NCBI GenBank assembly: GCA_012064415.1
Contig: SSNU01000208.1
Span: 1-64,000 of the forward strand
DNA: 64,000 nt
Reading direction: 5' to 3'
Source: Gyrodactylus bullatarudis
Lineage: Eukaryota > Platyhelminthes > Monogenea > Gyrodactylidea > Gyrodactylidae
Numbering within the stretch: the first letter of the stretch is position 1; each line of letters starts with the position of its first letter. This document shows, in pieces, positions 47,501 to 62,500 of this stretch. The notes beneath the pieces were generated by a model. That model was not told where the DNA came from, did no database searches, and was given only the letters and a program-made list of their open reading frames with translations. Made by a program: the position numbers and the translations under genes.

Positions 47501-50500
47501 CTACAAGTCTTTCGTTCGGTGATGTTATATCAATTTACCTGCTGAAATATCGCCTTCATGTCATTGTAAAAATGGCCTCTAGTTCAAATGTTATCATGTG
47601 AGTCTTGGCTCCCAAGTCAGCTTCAGGATATTTGAAAATTCAATACCTTAGGTCTTTCTACATCGAAGATAATATTGATATTTGCTACCGAGTGGCATTT
47701 TGATTTTGCAGAATAGCCATGTTTCCATTTTATCGAACTTTGAACTGAATATTTTTATTGATTTCAAACTGAGAGAGTGATTTTGATCACAATAAGACAT
47801 GAAAGCCGAATATACTGAATCTATTTTGATGCATAACTTCATTATCGTTTGGGAGCTAAATTTTGATTTTTTGATCATTTTCACTATTGAAAATGGTGGA
47901 TCTTTTGAAAATTTTTCGACAATATTCAGCTTCATATGGTACCTATAGAACTCTCCAGGATTAAGTATTTGTTGAGAAAAAATCAGCCATGCAAGATAAA
48001 TAAAAATAGTTCATAGTTTAACCCATAGATTGCTTGCTGAAAAGTCTATCACTACTAATTCTAAATTAATGTGAAAAATGGATACTACTTTTCAGTAACC
48101 AAGTATTTTTATCTAAACAGTCACGCAAGCTAAATCAACATTCAATTTTGCATTTGAGAACACATTAATGAAATTATGATGATAAAAGGAGCTTTTAAAA
48201 AATATATAGTCTATATCCAAGTCTAAAGATTTGAATATGTCCAAAATGCCTGGTCCCCGTTGTATCTTTCTTAAGATGATCTCTTTCCTGAAAACTTTCT
48301 AATTTTATGGCATATAAATGTAAATTAATATAGTAAATTTAACACTTAGATGAAAATAAATACCAATGGAAAAATTACAGTGTATTTAGACATTAAACTT
48401 ACTAGCAAAGTGTGGTAATTACTAGGGTAGGGTGAAATTTTTTTTTCTCCCAACAACTCACGAGAGGACTTACTTTTCTGATAACTTTTAGTACTTGCCC
48501 ATTTTCCCCCAATATCCAACGGAAATGATAAAATAACGAAATTAACCATGAAGTCCCTCTTAATGATTTATGATTTTGATAAATTTTTGAAGATAAAATT
48601 TAAGAAACTCATTGAATGGCCAAGATATTCCTGATTTTAGTGATTGAGTAGTAAAAATTCATTGGATTTTCAAAACCGAATGACATAATGGGGAATCCTT
48701 TTCGACACATTCTTTTATACAGAATAATGCTTAGAATTTATAGTTCTATCAGAAAACTTGGTCCTAATATGAGGTTAAAAATTTCACCCTAGCCTAGTAA
48801 TACATGAGGTCTGACTTGATTTAGATTGTCTTCTCACACCTACAGATGTTAGAACTCGGATAAGCAAGTGTCGAATAATATATTCAACTCACGCTGGTAA
48901 ATGTAGGCTTGTTACGACAATCATGAGTTCTTCAAGTATTCTAATCACACAGACAAGGTCTCAATTTTTTGATATACCATACTAGCCAAAGAAAACCTAT
49001 TCCTTCCATGGCTTGGATTCATCCTCAATAAGGCACTATTAGAGACAATAAAAAATTGTAAAATATTGATGACTTCAGTCAATAAATACTACTTCTTTCT
49101 TGGGAGACTAGAAATTGAAAGTTTCACGTCTTTTCCTTCAGTCTCTCTCTCATTTCTTCATCTTGTGGAAGGGGAAAGTATTGACCCCCTTTTGAAGTAG
49201 GAAAAAAGTCTTTGATCTACTTATTTTATTCCTTCTTTTGTTTCATTTTGCTAATTTTCCCTCCTATACGAGTGGGGTGCCCTCTTCTCTTCTGTATTTT
49301 CTTTTTTTCACCTGTATTTTTCATCAATTTAGCTATGTATTTCCCTTTTCCTTACTCCTTACCAATAAATAATTACTCAATCATGTTTGTATCTAGAAAT
49401 AATTGCCAATGTACTAAGCCCATAGTTGACATTAAAATGAGAATTTACTATTTATCTAAATCAAAAAATCTCGAGATTTGAAAGAATGTCTTTATTACAA
49501 CTATAGTTTTATTTCAACATTCGACCTCAAATTCTTGTTGATGAGCTCATGGCAAAGCTGCATTGTGATTCGTTTTAAAATCTGCAAACTACTTTTCATA
49601 GCATTAGAACAGTTTCATTTATAATCTATAACTATAAAAGTGCCTATTTTAGCTTTTTTTTAAACTTCATCTAGTGTAGCATACTTTTCGATGATAGCAA
49701 CTACTATATTTATTTGTGATGGGAAATCCCATTGCTAGATTGATGGGGAATGTTTTATTCCATTGTATTTTTCGAATATTCCTGGAATCATTTGCTTCTA
49801 TTAATTTTTTTCCTCTATGACTGATGACTACTTCATATCCTCAACGAAGAATAACGACAACAACAAAAGGAATATTTTGATTGAATGTCAGCCAGGCTGT
49901 TAGTTAGGAGGATGGATTAATAAATAAATTAGACTGAATACCGTATTATTTCAACAAATATTCATTTTTTCCAATACATCTCTTCTTTTAGCCCATATAA
50001 ATTAACACTCGGATTATTTCAAGGGGAGAGCTATGCTTTTATTCAATAATTTAATTTAAAAGTCGTCCACAACTTTGAGTCTCTCTTAACAAAAGTGTGA
50101 TTCTCTTGTTGTGATTTTACTCTATTTTCAATATAAACTCGAAGACAACTCTAGCCAGGAATCTGTTTATGAAAAATCTAAGAGAACCTTTTGTTTCCTG
50201 TTAGTATGAGCCTCAAGTTTGTCTTCAAAAGGCTTTTGAGAATAAAATTGAATAGAATAAATGTAATTAGACTATTCTAAAATTACTAAAACCACCAGTC
50301 GATATGATAAAAATCAAGTATTTTCATGATTGAAGAGTTTTAGTATTTTTTCAGCTATCAGCTGTAATAAATCGATTCTCTGATTATCCCATTAAAAATG
50401 CACTTTCTTTTTGATATATATCAGAGAGGATATTTCTACCAATAACTGAGGATATTCATAATACAGTAGCTAGTTTTCTTTCTGACGATTTCACAAGGAA

Positions 50501-53500
50501 TTTTTACTAAACAAAAGAATTGTAATGTAAGAAAGATTCCTTCGATTCCAGATGAAACCATGTTTATCCAAATGTTTGGGGGGACTTACGGGATCCTGTG
50601 CATTACATAACAATACGAACATTAGTCATTAATGACTCATTGAACAAGTGTTGTGGATAATAACCCCACCTCATGTGAGAAAAATGGTCAGAAAGATTTT
50701 TTATTCAGATTTTTAAAGTTGCTTTTTCTATTAGAAATAGCTCTACTAAACATGGTATGGAAATGATCAGCAGAAAAATCTCTTTCGAAAGGTGTTAATT
50801 TAGTTGAAAATTAATATCTAGCCTATTTTGGGTAAAAATATGTCTACTTACAAGTAGTCACGATTTACGAAAGATATTTTTGAGGGGTAGAAATTAGAGG
50901 TATAACTTTTACACAGTTATTAAAGAGGGAGTACTGTACTAAATACTTTATCTATAATGTATGTTATATACTGTTATACTGCGATTAACCAGTACGAAAT
51001 CAGTATAACCCTTGAGAAAGTATTTATTCAAAGGATATACTGATTTCGTACTGGCTCAAAACTTATACTAGTTTATTTATAAACATACTGATTCAAAGGT
51101 TATACTGTAACATATATATCGAGCACTCATTGGACGAATTCTTGCATCTAGGAAAATGCAAAAAACTCTCGAAAAATTCATCATATAGTCTTTTAATAAA
51201 ATTCTCTGTAAACTGTATCAAAATATCTAAGATGTCTAAGCTTAATGTCAGACGTTTATCTTTCTAAATGCAATTCTTCATTATAAAGATCATTATTAGA
51301 ATGCATTATAAAATAATAAGGTATTCTAGTTACAACAGAGCCATTGTTCTCTTGGCAGGGGCAATTCGTCTCAGACTGATAAAGAGAAAGAAGATTTTAA
51401 TTGATCATTAAATTGATTTTGAATAAATCATAGAATTTAGAAAATGTTTTATTATTGCAACATCTTTCATGAGACATGAGTTGCATTTGCCGATAGGCTC
51501 AGGATACATCGACCTAAATTTAGCAGATTGTATGCAGGCGATAGAATATTTGAGTTTTACAGGTTTGATTATTATTACCTTTGATCCTAACAAAATAAAC
51601 GTATAACAAATAAATATCTTTATCCATCAAAAAGTACAGATTAGAGATAAAATAATATCCTCAAATTTCATTGGTCTATTTAATACTCGAATTTTATTGG
51701 CCAGGGAGAAGAGTGAAGAAAGGTTGAATTATTGGGCCAGAGTTATCTCGAGGCGTTATCTATGTAAATGACTATACATATATGGAGTAAGGAACTTGAT
51801 CAAATTTAAATTAACTTCTTCACCATTTTCTTGCAACTTTGACCGTTCCGTAGCCATTGTAGCCATGAGAAGAACAATGTCACTCTTTAAAACCATCTGT
51901 TTTGAAGAATTTTAAAATAATTTGATTGCCTCTTTTCTGTAAGAAAAACTAATATTCTTTCGAATGAACTATGATTAATCAAGCTACAATAATTTATTGA
52001 AAAGTTATCACAATTTAAAGATGCCTTATTTTGAAAAAAATAAAAATATAATAAACGTTTTTTTGAAAAGAAATTCAGATCTATGTGATCAAATTAACAT
52101 GAAATCTTAAGATAGAAAAGTTAGCCGAATTAGTCATTTTTCCAGCAAGAACTCAAGGTGGAATGCCAATGCGTCATCTTATGGTAATAAAATATAACTT
52201 TTTGATCAATATTATTTAGGCTAGTCTTTACGAAAAATTTGATGAACAAAATTAGGCTCTCTTCACAGATGATAAAAGGTGTATATGATCTGACAGGAAT
52301 ATTTGGAGACAATTGATTCCAATACACATTCATCTATTTCCTTGGAATATTTTCTCTCATCAACCAAGTAGAAAGAGTATGTTAACTACTACTCAAGAGT
52401 TTGACATAAAACAACTTTGATAACTCTTGAGGGGAGGGTGTTTAGACAAAATTTTGATATTCTCTATTAAAATTAACTCATCGATTCTCCTTTATAATTA
52501 TCTTAATTTTGATATATTGAGGAAAATTATTCTTTTCCTGTATTATGTAAACTTTTGAAAAGTTTCTTGAAAGATTTCTAGCCATTGTTACAGATGCTTT
52601 AACACATCATTATTATCTTCTTGTTGGTATTATTGCTTGCAATTACAATTTCGTTACAATTTTAAATCAATGAGTTCTTCCTTTTCAAATTTATCCTTTC
52701 TTCATATCAAATACCAAAGAGACTAGTTTAACTCGCTTCAATAAAATCCAACCTTAAGTCTTGGATACATTGTCACAAAAATGACCAGATTCAAGTTCTT
52801 GTTTGAAAAAAAAAATTATTTTTCAAATTACGATTTTGCGCCAAAATTAAATTTTTGAAAGACACACTGTGATTTGTAGAGTGAATCTACTCTGGTAACC
52901 TTTTTTAATGAAAAATTTAATGACTTTACTTTTAAAGACACCCAGAACTAAGGAACTCATTATTCTAAATTTAAGCTCTTCGATAGGAAAAAAAAATTGA
53001 AATTTTTACACTTTTTCAGAGGGCAAGACCAAATCAAGCCAAATACTTGGACATCTGTGACCCTGCGCCGTGAAGGCACAAAGCTAACCCTAATCACCAT
53101 AGACAACGGAATCAGACATGAATCAGTCTACACGATGGAAGTGGCCAATATAGCCCATTCGAATTGGAACATGTCGAATATCTGGCTTGGAGGCCATAAC
53201 AACCCAGATGAGCTGTCTCATTGGCTTCCATTATCTATAAGGAGGCCGTTGCAAGATGAAAATGACACACCAAGAAACGTTCAGGGCTTCTTTGGATGCA
53301 TTCAGAAAGTTAGTGATGATTTGTATTAAGGTTTATTCAATTTTGAATTGTTTTTCAGATATGGACTAATGGGAATACTGAGGTTTTTAAATAAAACTGA
53401 ATAGAGTTCAGGTTACAAGCGTCTCATCCAGTATCAAAACGTCTGGCTTTTTTTAACCAAAGATAGGTTACCCCAGGGACGAAAAATAATAATAAAATAA

Positions 53501-56500
53501 CGATATAAAAAAATTTCGAGAAAATAGCTTTAAATTTCGCTGATATATCTTGAAAATCACCGAAATTTTTTTTTTGCCTTTCTTAATCATAGATTAATAC
53601 AAATGTATAAAACCTGAAAATGTTATTAAAAAATCTCCTGATAGTTTGGTTCACGAGTATGCATTTTTTCATCCAAAAAAGCCTTTTTGAATTTACTTCT
53701 TAAAAAGTCTTTTTTTCATTAAATTAATTATTCCGTCCAGAGGAATAGAAAAATTTTTCCAAAAGAGATAAAAAGGTGTAACACCAACAGTCACAAGTCT
53801 ACCTAACTGACCCCTCCACTCTCCATCCGGTTAGAAATAAATGCTCTGATTGGCCCGAACGAACTTTTGCATTTCCTTGAATAATATTCTGTATAAATAT
53901 ACATGTCGATGTAAGGTCTGATGAGAAACGACGAAAATAAAGAGCTCATATTCACCCAGAATCTATTTTCGTTTTTCTATATACAAAATGCAAGACAGCA
54001 AAATGATAATATTTATTTACCTTCTGTTAGATTAGATCAAAAACTTTGCACAAATATGTAAACTAATGAAAATTCTCTACTTTTTCAAATTTTTCAGTTC
54101 CAACTTAACGGATACAATCTAATAAATTCTATCGACTTTAATGATTCCCTCAATACATCATCAATCATAATGACGGGATACAATCTAGGGAATTGTGATC
54201 ACCACCAGTGTACATTTCATGATGTGAACGTACAAAAATTAACATGTCCCCCACATGAAACATGTAGGCCAAGAGGAAATCAATTCGATTGCTTATGCAA
54301 AGAGAATGAGTGCCTTGAAAAAAGTAATTTTTCCAATTTATTCATTATAGTAATTAGTTTTTGTCCAGTCATTTCTTTTACTCTGCAAGATTTCCAGAGT
54401 AAAAGTAAAGCTTTTCGATATTTTTCCAAACACTGAGTTGATTTATTAATAAAAGACGTCAAAATATTCAGTATCAAGAGAAAAAAATAAATTCAAAAAA
54501 TGGGAATTTTGCGCCGATTTGAATAACAACCCTTTTTTGAATTTTTGATGAAAATAATAAGATCATAGACTCCCAATTTCAATCAACTTTAGTCTGTCTT
54601 CCTCCCTCCATCAGATGTCTCTTATATTAGTTGAGAATAAAAAAAAAGAGTCGGATTTATAAGATCAAGATAAGATTCACTAGAATATTTATCGTCTGTG
54701 ATAAACATTATTCTGTTTTAGCATTCATGAGGAACAGCCGGGAGATGAAGAATCTTGATTTTCAACAATCCAAAAGCTATATTAGTATCAATAATTTGCC
54801 CTTTCCGTAAGTTTATTTTTCAAATTCAATACATATCCTTTAAACAATTGCAATTTGAGATGTGATCTAGGACTTAATTGAGTGATATTACTAGCCAATA
54901 AGACATTAGAAATTCGTTGATTTTCATTGGTTTATCGTTAGGTCATAAAAAGTACAATGTAAGCATAATCCGAATAAGTATAACCCAAAAAGTTAAAAAA
55001 ATGTAATGTTATTCTTAGTTTTCCCTAACATGCATAAATGCTTTGTAAATTTTAACAGTTTTTAAGAGTTTTTTTCAAAATATTATTATTTTTTCAAAAA
55101 TATGTAATCGGATTTTATTACCCAAAGCTGCTTACATGTAAAGTTGATTAATTTCTCATATAGAAGAATCAATAAACAAGGTTCTGCGAAGCATAAAAAC
55201 ATCTTGTTTACAATTTATATTTTGGGAATAATAATAATAAATCATCAGACACTTGTGTAAATAAAACACAATCCTTTAGAAAATAGATTTACTAGCTAGT
55301 CCAGAAAATCTGCTCTCACAAAATAGATTCCGCCAATTTGGAATTTCAGTGGATAGAAAACACTACCGGGAATTGACTACCAGAATTATGACCCCAGAAA
55401 TTTCAAATAATAAACCTAGTTGATACAAAAGACTCTGTGCAGTCAGGAACAAAGTTCTCTCACTAACCACAAGTGTGGTTTAGGTTTACTGTCTGAAAGC
55501 ATGAATAAAAATATAGGCGGTTTCATTGGATTAATCTTTTTCACAGAATTAAAATATCCTTCAAACTGGAAGCAGTGAACTTTCAATCTGGTGTAAGAGA
55601 TAATTTCCATCCGGGAATAATCTCATCTCTTGCCATTGGCAGTAGGATATTCCTAATCTCCCTCGAATCATTGAACGAGATCACTCTGACCATGTTCCAA
55701 TCCAGCTATCCAAGTTATACAAAGAAGAAGAAAAACATTCTTAACCCAATCAAGGAAGGTACCCTTGACATAGACCTTGAATTGTAAGTTGATTTTGATA
55801 CTACTGAAGAGAGTCATTTATTCCTTACAACTATCAATAGAAATCATCGTCAGTTCAAAGCCTCAACCAACGGGGATCAGTTATCATTTGAGTGTGACCT
55901 TGAGAGAGGAGTAGCTGGACTTGTTATCGGTTAGTTGATTCAAAATCATTGGATTCAATTTAATTTATTCATGATGATAAAAGATAAAAGGAAACAGATT
56001 TCCTAGTGAGAATCTCTTTCGATGAATGTTTTATGCAACAAGATTAGTTAACATGTTACGGAGCTAGTTGATATAAAAATGAAATTTTACAAAAAAATAC
56101 AATACTGAATAGGCAGGCAAATGAAGTTTTCATTAAATTTCTATTTTTGATCACAGACATAAACAGATATTTCATCACATTAAAAGTCTATCTGAATTCA
56201 AAGGTTGAACGGCTTTCTCAAAGTCCAAATTTTTTTTTATGTTTTTATGCTTATTAGGTCAGGTAATAAAAAATACCGAAAATTAGCTTGAGGTCTCAAA
56301 TTATTCTATATTTAAAAATATTCATTTTGGTATACGAAAGTATAAGAAGAAGAAAAAAACTGTAAAATTTCTTGGACAAAAATATTCATAAACTAAGTAG
56401 TCAAGATATTATTCACAGTTGGACTAAGTGGTTAATTTCTAGCCCAATGAGTATCAGATTTAAGGTTTAATTATCGGATCATGCGAAATATAGGCTCCAT

Positions 56501-59500
56501 TTCCTGTTAGTTATATAAATAAATTATCTAAAATTAAAGTTAAAAAGAAAATAGTTCGATAAAATTATTGGAGACATCAGTTATAAGTCTTTAATTATCT
56601 CGGGTTGTAAAATTTTTTTCTTAGAGAGAAATAAGAGGGAGCAACTGCTCTCTAATTTAACCGGTTTTTTTGCTCAAGCTGACAAAATTCACATCTTTTG
56701 ATTCAGCATGAAATTAACTCTCTAATAATGGTCCAAGATTTGTGATTTCGATGATCTACCCCTAATGTAATCTATTGTAATAAATGTACTGAGTAATTTT
56801 TTACAAAACTTTTGATGAATTTTCACAAGACTTTAGAGAACTATCTCTCGGTACACTATCCTATTCATAATAAACTCATTTATGAAAATAATAGATTTTT
56901 TATCGCTTAAAAAATGACATTTTAGTGACCTTAGTAATTTAGTTTTGGTGAGCAAGGTATATTCAAGATGAAGTTCAACTCATGATATACAAAATAATGT
57001 ATTCTGACTGGTTAGAAATTTTTCATTAATTTTGAATGGAATAAATTTATTTGAATTTATCTGGCATGCAGTGACGCGTGTACCTTTAGTTTTGTTCTTT
57101 GACGGAAATTGATTAGATCACCTTTATCAACTGAAATATCTTGAGAGAGAGAAAAAAACAAGAAATACAGTTATCCATAATTAATCTAACCAATGAAGCC
57201 TTAGTGTTACATCTACTCGTTTATCTCTGGCTATTGATTGATTTTTACTTCTCTTTAATTACACTTTAGGGGCCATAAGTTATCTGGGAAGGAGCTGCAT
57301 ATTTGGGACAAATTCATGTACCTGCTTTGGTTATTCGAGACTTGTTCAAATTTTGAAATACGCCTAGTTAATTATGAAGATGGGAATTTCAAATTTGGAG
57401 TCGAAAATTTTTGTAAGAGAGTGATCAAAAGTTGATTGATCACAAAGAAACCAAAAATGCTGGATCAGATTTTAAGAACCACACCCCATTGTGTGAAAAT
57501 TGAATTTTGTTTATAGGTCATTTTTACAGTTTGAAAATCAATGATACTTTTATGATCCAAGATCCCTGCAGAATTTCGAGTTCATCACATATTTTAGCGT
57601 TATAAAATCCAAAAAAATAGATTTTTTCTCATAAAATTAAGCAAAACAAACTTTGTATTGAATCATAGATTTCAGATTTCATGGAACTATCTCAAGAAAC
57701 TAAATTCAAGTGATAAATTGATTTTTTTCTACTTCAATCCTTAAACACGTTAAAAAGGGGGACAAAAAATCTTCCACATTTATCTCTAATAATTTCTAAT
57801 GTGTTGAAATTGAAAAAAAGATTAAATCCTTCAAGAAAAACATTGTGAATCAGATCATATTTTCCAAATTAATATTTCCATATTCCAAATTAATGATTCC
57901 AACGTATCCCTCAGGCATCTTGCTTTACTGAGGGAATCATTTTTTTGGTTGCAAAATAAAGTAGCATTTTCATGTTTGTTGAGATTTATATAGACAAATA
58001 AAATTCAGTATCCAAGATGTAAGGATATCCAAGTAGACTTAGTGTAACAGTTTTTTATTAGTGAGCCATCTATAGAGAATCAGAGTAAACTAAGTAAAAA
58101 CACTAAAGAAATTTCCATGTCCTTTACGGAAACTTTCAAAAACTGTGATTACCAGATGTTTTAGAATCAAAATTAGTTAATTGATATGAAGTTGGGTATC
58201 TATGATTTTTACAGAAATCTCGATTTTTTCATCAAGAATCAAATTTTTTCTCAATTTTTGGAATCCTACTCATGATACCCACTATTATGATTTAAAGAAA
58301 AAAAAATTATGAAAAAATTTATTTTCATGAAAAATATGGCCATTTTTCAAATTTCGATTTGGCGCCTAAATCCCATTTTTTGAACTTAGAACTGAAAATT
58401 TTTATTGATTTCAAAGTGGGAGGCTGATCAAAAGAGGTTTTTCAAGATCAGGATTAAATATAAAAATCAATTCAACTGAATCTGATCTGATGAATAACCG
58501 CATTATCGTTCAATACTTGAAAATTTCGATAACTCAAAATCCCCCAATAATGGTAAGTCTTTCAAAATTATTTTGGCAATATTTGCCTTTGTTGTCTTAT
58601 TGTGATCCTGAAAATCAACTTTTGATCAATCTCTCACATTGAAATTAATAAAAGTTTTGAGTTCAAAGTTCGAAAAAATAGGATTTAGGCGCCAAATCGA
58701 AATTTGAAAAATGACCATATTTTCCATTAAAATAATTTTAGCCTCTTATTCTATTCTCTAATCTGATTGGACAAAACTGATAGGTATGAGATCATGAAAG
58801 TATATAAATACTATTCTGTTTTTGATACTTTTTTTCTAAAGAATACTTCTTTTAATGATTGCGGCACTTTTTTCAAATAAATTCTTAATTCCTAACATAT
58901 TTTGCTTAAATTTTTCTTAGATAAATTGAAAATAGACAATCATGAAGATTAGATGAGTTCTAGCTTTGAATTCCTTTCTACATTTATCATGTCATATAGA
59001 AACCAGTATATATGAGTATACCCGTAATAGAGTTGTTTATTTGTGAAATATTCTGGCAACCTCTTATTTCAAGATACCCTTTTGAATTCCGTGGCTCAGC
59101 TCAAGACCAATGTTTCTGAATATTTATCTTGATTAACTCTATTTTTACTTTTATTTATTGAAGATTTGAAGATCCCATCATGGAATAATAAAACAATTTA
59201 CTTAATAATCTCATCAGATTGCAATAAAAATTCACAAAATATTCAAAAGGTCGTATTTTTCACCCTTCAGGGATTAATATTTAGAAGTTTTCCTAATTTT
59301 TTATAGTTATTTTCACAAATATCAACTCTAAATATTAGTAACAGCTTCAAAAACAAACTTGAATTATTAATTTATGCCAAAAAAATTTGTTAAAAGAGAT
59401 AATATTGATCATAGGATCTTGACAACACAACTGTAAATTGTGAATCTATGAGTATGAAAGAAAGTTAGACACAACAATATATAAATATTTTGGGTTCACT

Positions 59501-62500
59501 TTCTGAAAAAATAATTTCTTTGACTTAAAAAGTAAGCCAAATCTTGATAATTCATGTTCATGTTGAGATAAAAGTAAAACTACAATGGTAACTATGAATT
59601 ATTCAAGAATATTTCTAATTGTCCCATTTTATAATTGAATAGCTTGAATGGGATCTATCATGATCTTTTTCATCTTTTAATAGAAATGAATAGAAAAACG
59701 ACCATTTTTTTGGTGTTGGCAATTCTACAATTCGTGTGGAATAAATAATTTGTCATAAATTATTCATGAAAGCTGAAATTTAGAGATTGAATGTAAACAC
59801 ATTTTTTTTTGTTTCGGCCATTTGATAAAATATGCAATAGATTTATAAAGAAAGGAAATGCCAAGTAAGAAAGTAGATGCTACCCAAAAAGATGAAAACA
59901 CGAGCTCTTCTCCAATCAGGGCCAATCAGATTCACTGGATCAATATGCCCCCGTATTAAGTACAGACCTGACGTTGCCTTTCCTCAAAAGTTCCTCAATT
60001 GCACTTTTAAAAAATCTGTAGCCACAAAATTAACCTACGAATAATCTTGATTTAGGAAGTAACGATAATTTCTGTAAATAAGCACAATATAGAAATTACA
60101 GTGTTTTTAGACTAGAAAATTGTGGACACTAGTTATTACTATATCCATATGAACTCTAACTTGATGGAGATTGTCTTCTCACACCTAAATTTATGAATTC
60201 GGATAAGCAAGTGTCAGTTCCAGAGAGTCAAATAATATTCAACACAAGGTGGCAGATGTAGGAGAGTTTCGTCCTTATTAGGACTCGTCAGTACACCATA
60301 GTCAGGATCCGAATCCAGGTCTTCAACATTGTGAGGCAACGCTTCTAACAACTAGGCCAGAACCGCCGTTCGTCTCCAATAGTATTGACACCACCTACAC
60401 ACTGGTTTTTTGTAAATAAGCACAATATAGAAATTACAGTGTTTTTAGAAAGTATCTTATGGTAACGATGTCTAACGATAATTTCTATTGTGATCGTCTG
60501 ATTCAGATTCACGGTTCTATCAAAAATTTTAGTTAATAGGTTTCCTTGTCTATTGGTGAAAAAAAGTTTGATCCCTCTGACAAATTGAAAATTTCCTACT
60601 CAAACCTTGAAAAATGGAAATATTCGGAATGTCTCCAAATACTTTTACTTAAATCAGTTTAGGTTCACAAAAAATCTTTTAAAAATTTTCTTTTTCATAA
60701 TCCATGATTTATGAATTCCTAAATTTATCGAGAATAACTTTTTTTTATAAAGAAAGGCGATGCCAGGTTTGTTAAAAGAATAGCGCTTTATTTCGTGGCA
60801 TACTCTTCAGCTTTTACATGCCAGATTTATATACAAAAATTACAAGAAATGATGATAATTGATCTGATTGGCCCTTCTTTTTGTTCACCTCCTTAGAGGT
60901 GAGTGCGTGTGTGCTTCTTTTAGTACTTCTCGGTTTTCTTGGTGTTGGTATTATGCGAGTACATTTGGTGGTGGGAGAGTTACCATGTGCGTGTGTATAC
61001 TGGTTCTTTGTACATTTGTATACGGTCTTTCAATGGAATAGACCATGCTAAACAGGATTTTGAAAAATAATGGTTTGAGTTTAATTATCTGAGTTCTATT
61101 AGTATTAATTTTGAGAGAAATATCTGGTTATCTTTTTCTGATCTTGGTTTCCTTCCGCCATATTCCTTTTTCTTGGTCTGGATCTGGTTGAAGGTTGGGA
61201 ATTAGCTAATTTCTCTCTGGTCTCTTCATTCGTGTATATTGTTTTTACAGTTTCTTCTCTAGGTAGGACTAGTGGTTTGATAGCTACTTTCTGTACGCAC
61301 AAGTTTGGCTTTTCTTTTTCAATGAAAAGAGCCTCTGCTGTCTTGAGAGCTGTCAGATTTTTCCCTGGTTGTTTGTAAAGGATTTCAAAATTTGATGGGG
61401 AAACTTCTTCTGGACATTCTCTCAGGTGTTCTCTGACCGATGTCGTCCCAGTGTATAGATGTTCATTTATCCTTTCTTCAAGACGTCGATAGGTATGTCC
61501 TATGTACTCAGAATTGCAAAAACATTTGAACTTATATACAACGTGAGTCTGTTTCAATGTGTCCAGTTTATCTTTGGTTTGGTTTGAAAAAAATTTAGTG
61601 GTTTTGAAAAATATTCTTAGGGTTTTGTCTGGGAATGTTTTGTCGAATCTTTCCTTTAGTTTTTTCTTGTATATTGAGCTGGTCTGATCTCCTTTGAATG
61701 GTATGTATAGTCTTATTTCTCGTTTCTCCTCTTCGTTAGCTTTGATGTTTCGTTCCTCTTCTATGGACTCTAAGGTACTCTTGATGAAATTTATGGGGTA
61801 GTCATTTTTTATGAAAATGTCCATTAGTTTTTCTTTTTCTTCTTCCCAAAATTCCTCAGATACTATTCGTTTAGCACGAGTAAACAAGGATATTATCAGT
61901 CCTCTTTTGAATTCTTGTGGGCAAAATGAGTTGTAATGAAGTAATTTTCCTGTGAATGAGGGTTTTCTATATATTCTTCTCTTTATTTCTCCTGATGTGG
62001 TTCTCGATAGTTGTACATCTAAGAAAGGTAGTTCTTCATTTTGACTGGTTATCTTTTTCTGATCTTGGTTTCCTTCCGCCATATTCCTTTTTCTTGGTCT
62101 GGATCTGGTTGAAGGTTGGGAATTAGCTAATTTCTCTCTGGTCTCTTCATTCGTGTCTATTGTTTTTAAAGTTCCTCAAGGTAGGACTAGTGGTTTGATA
62201 GCTACTTTCTGTACGCACAAGTTTGGCTTTTCTTTTTTAATGAAAAGAGCCTCTGCTGTCTTGAGAGATTTTTCCCTGGTTGTTTGTAAAGGATTTCAAA
62301 ATTTGATGGGGAAACTTTTTCTGGACATTCTCTCAGGTGTTCTCTGACCGATTTTGTCCTAGTGTATAGATGTTCATTTATCCTTTCTTCGATAGGTATG
62401 TCCTATGTACTCAGAATTGCAAAAACATTTGAACTTATATACAACGTGAGTCTGTTTCAATGGGTCTAGTTTATCTTTGGTTTGGTTTGAAAAAATTTTT

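Noticed and set aside
48346..48549. 67-aa minus-strand ORF
   Set aside because: It spans the boundary of a MITE nested in a retrozyme copy, so it is a chance frame.
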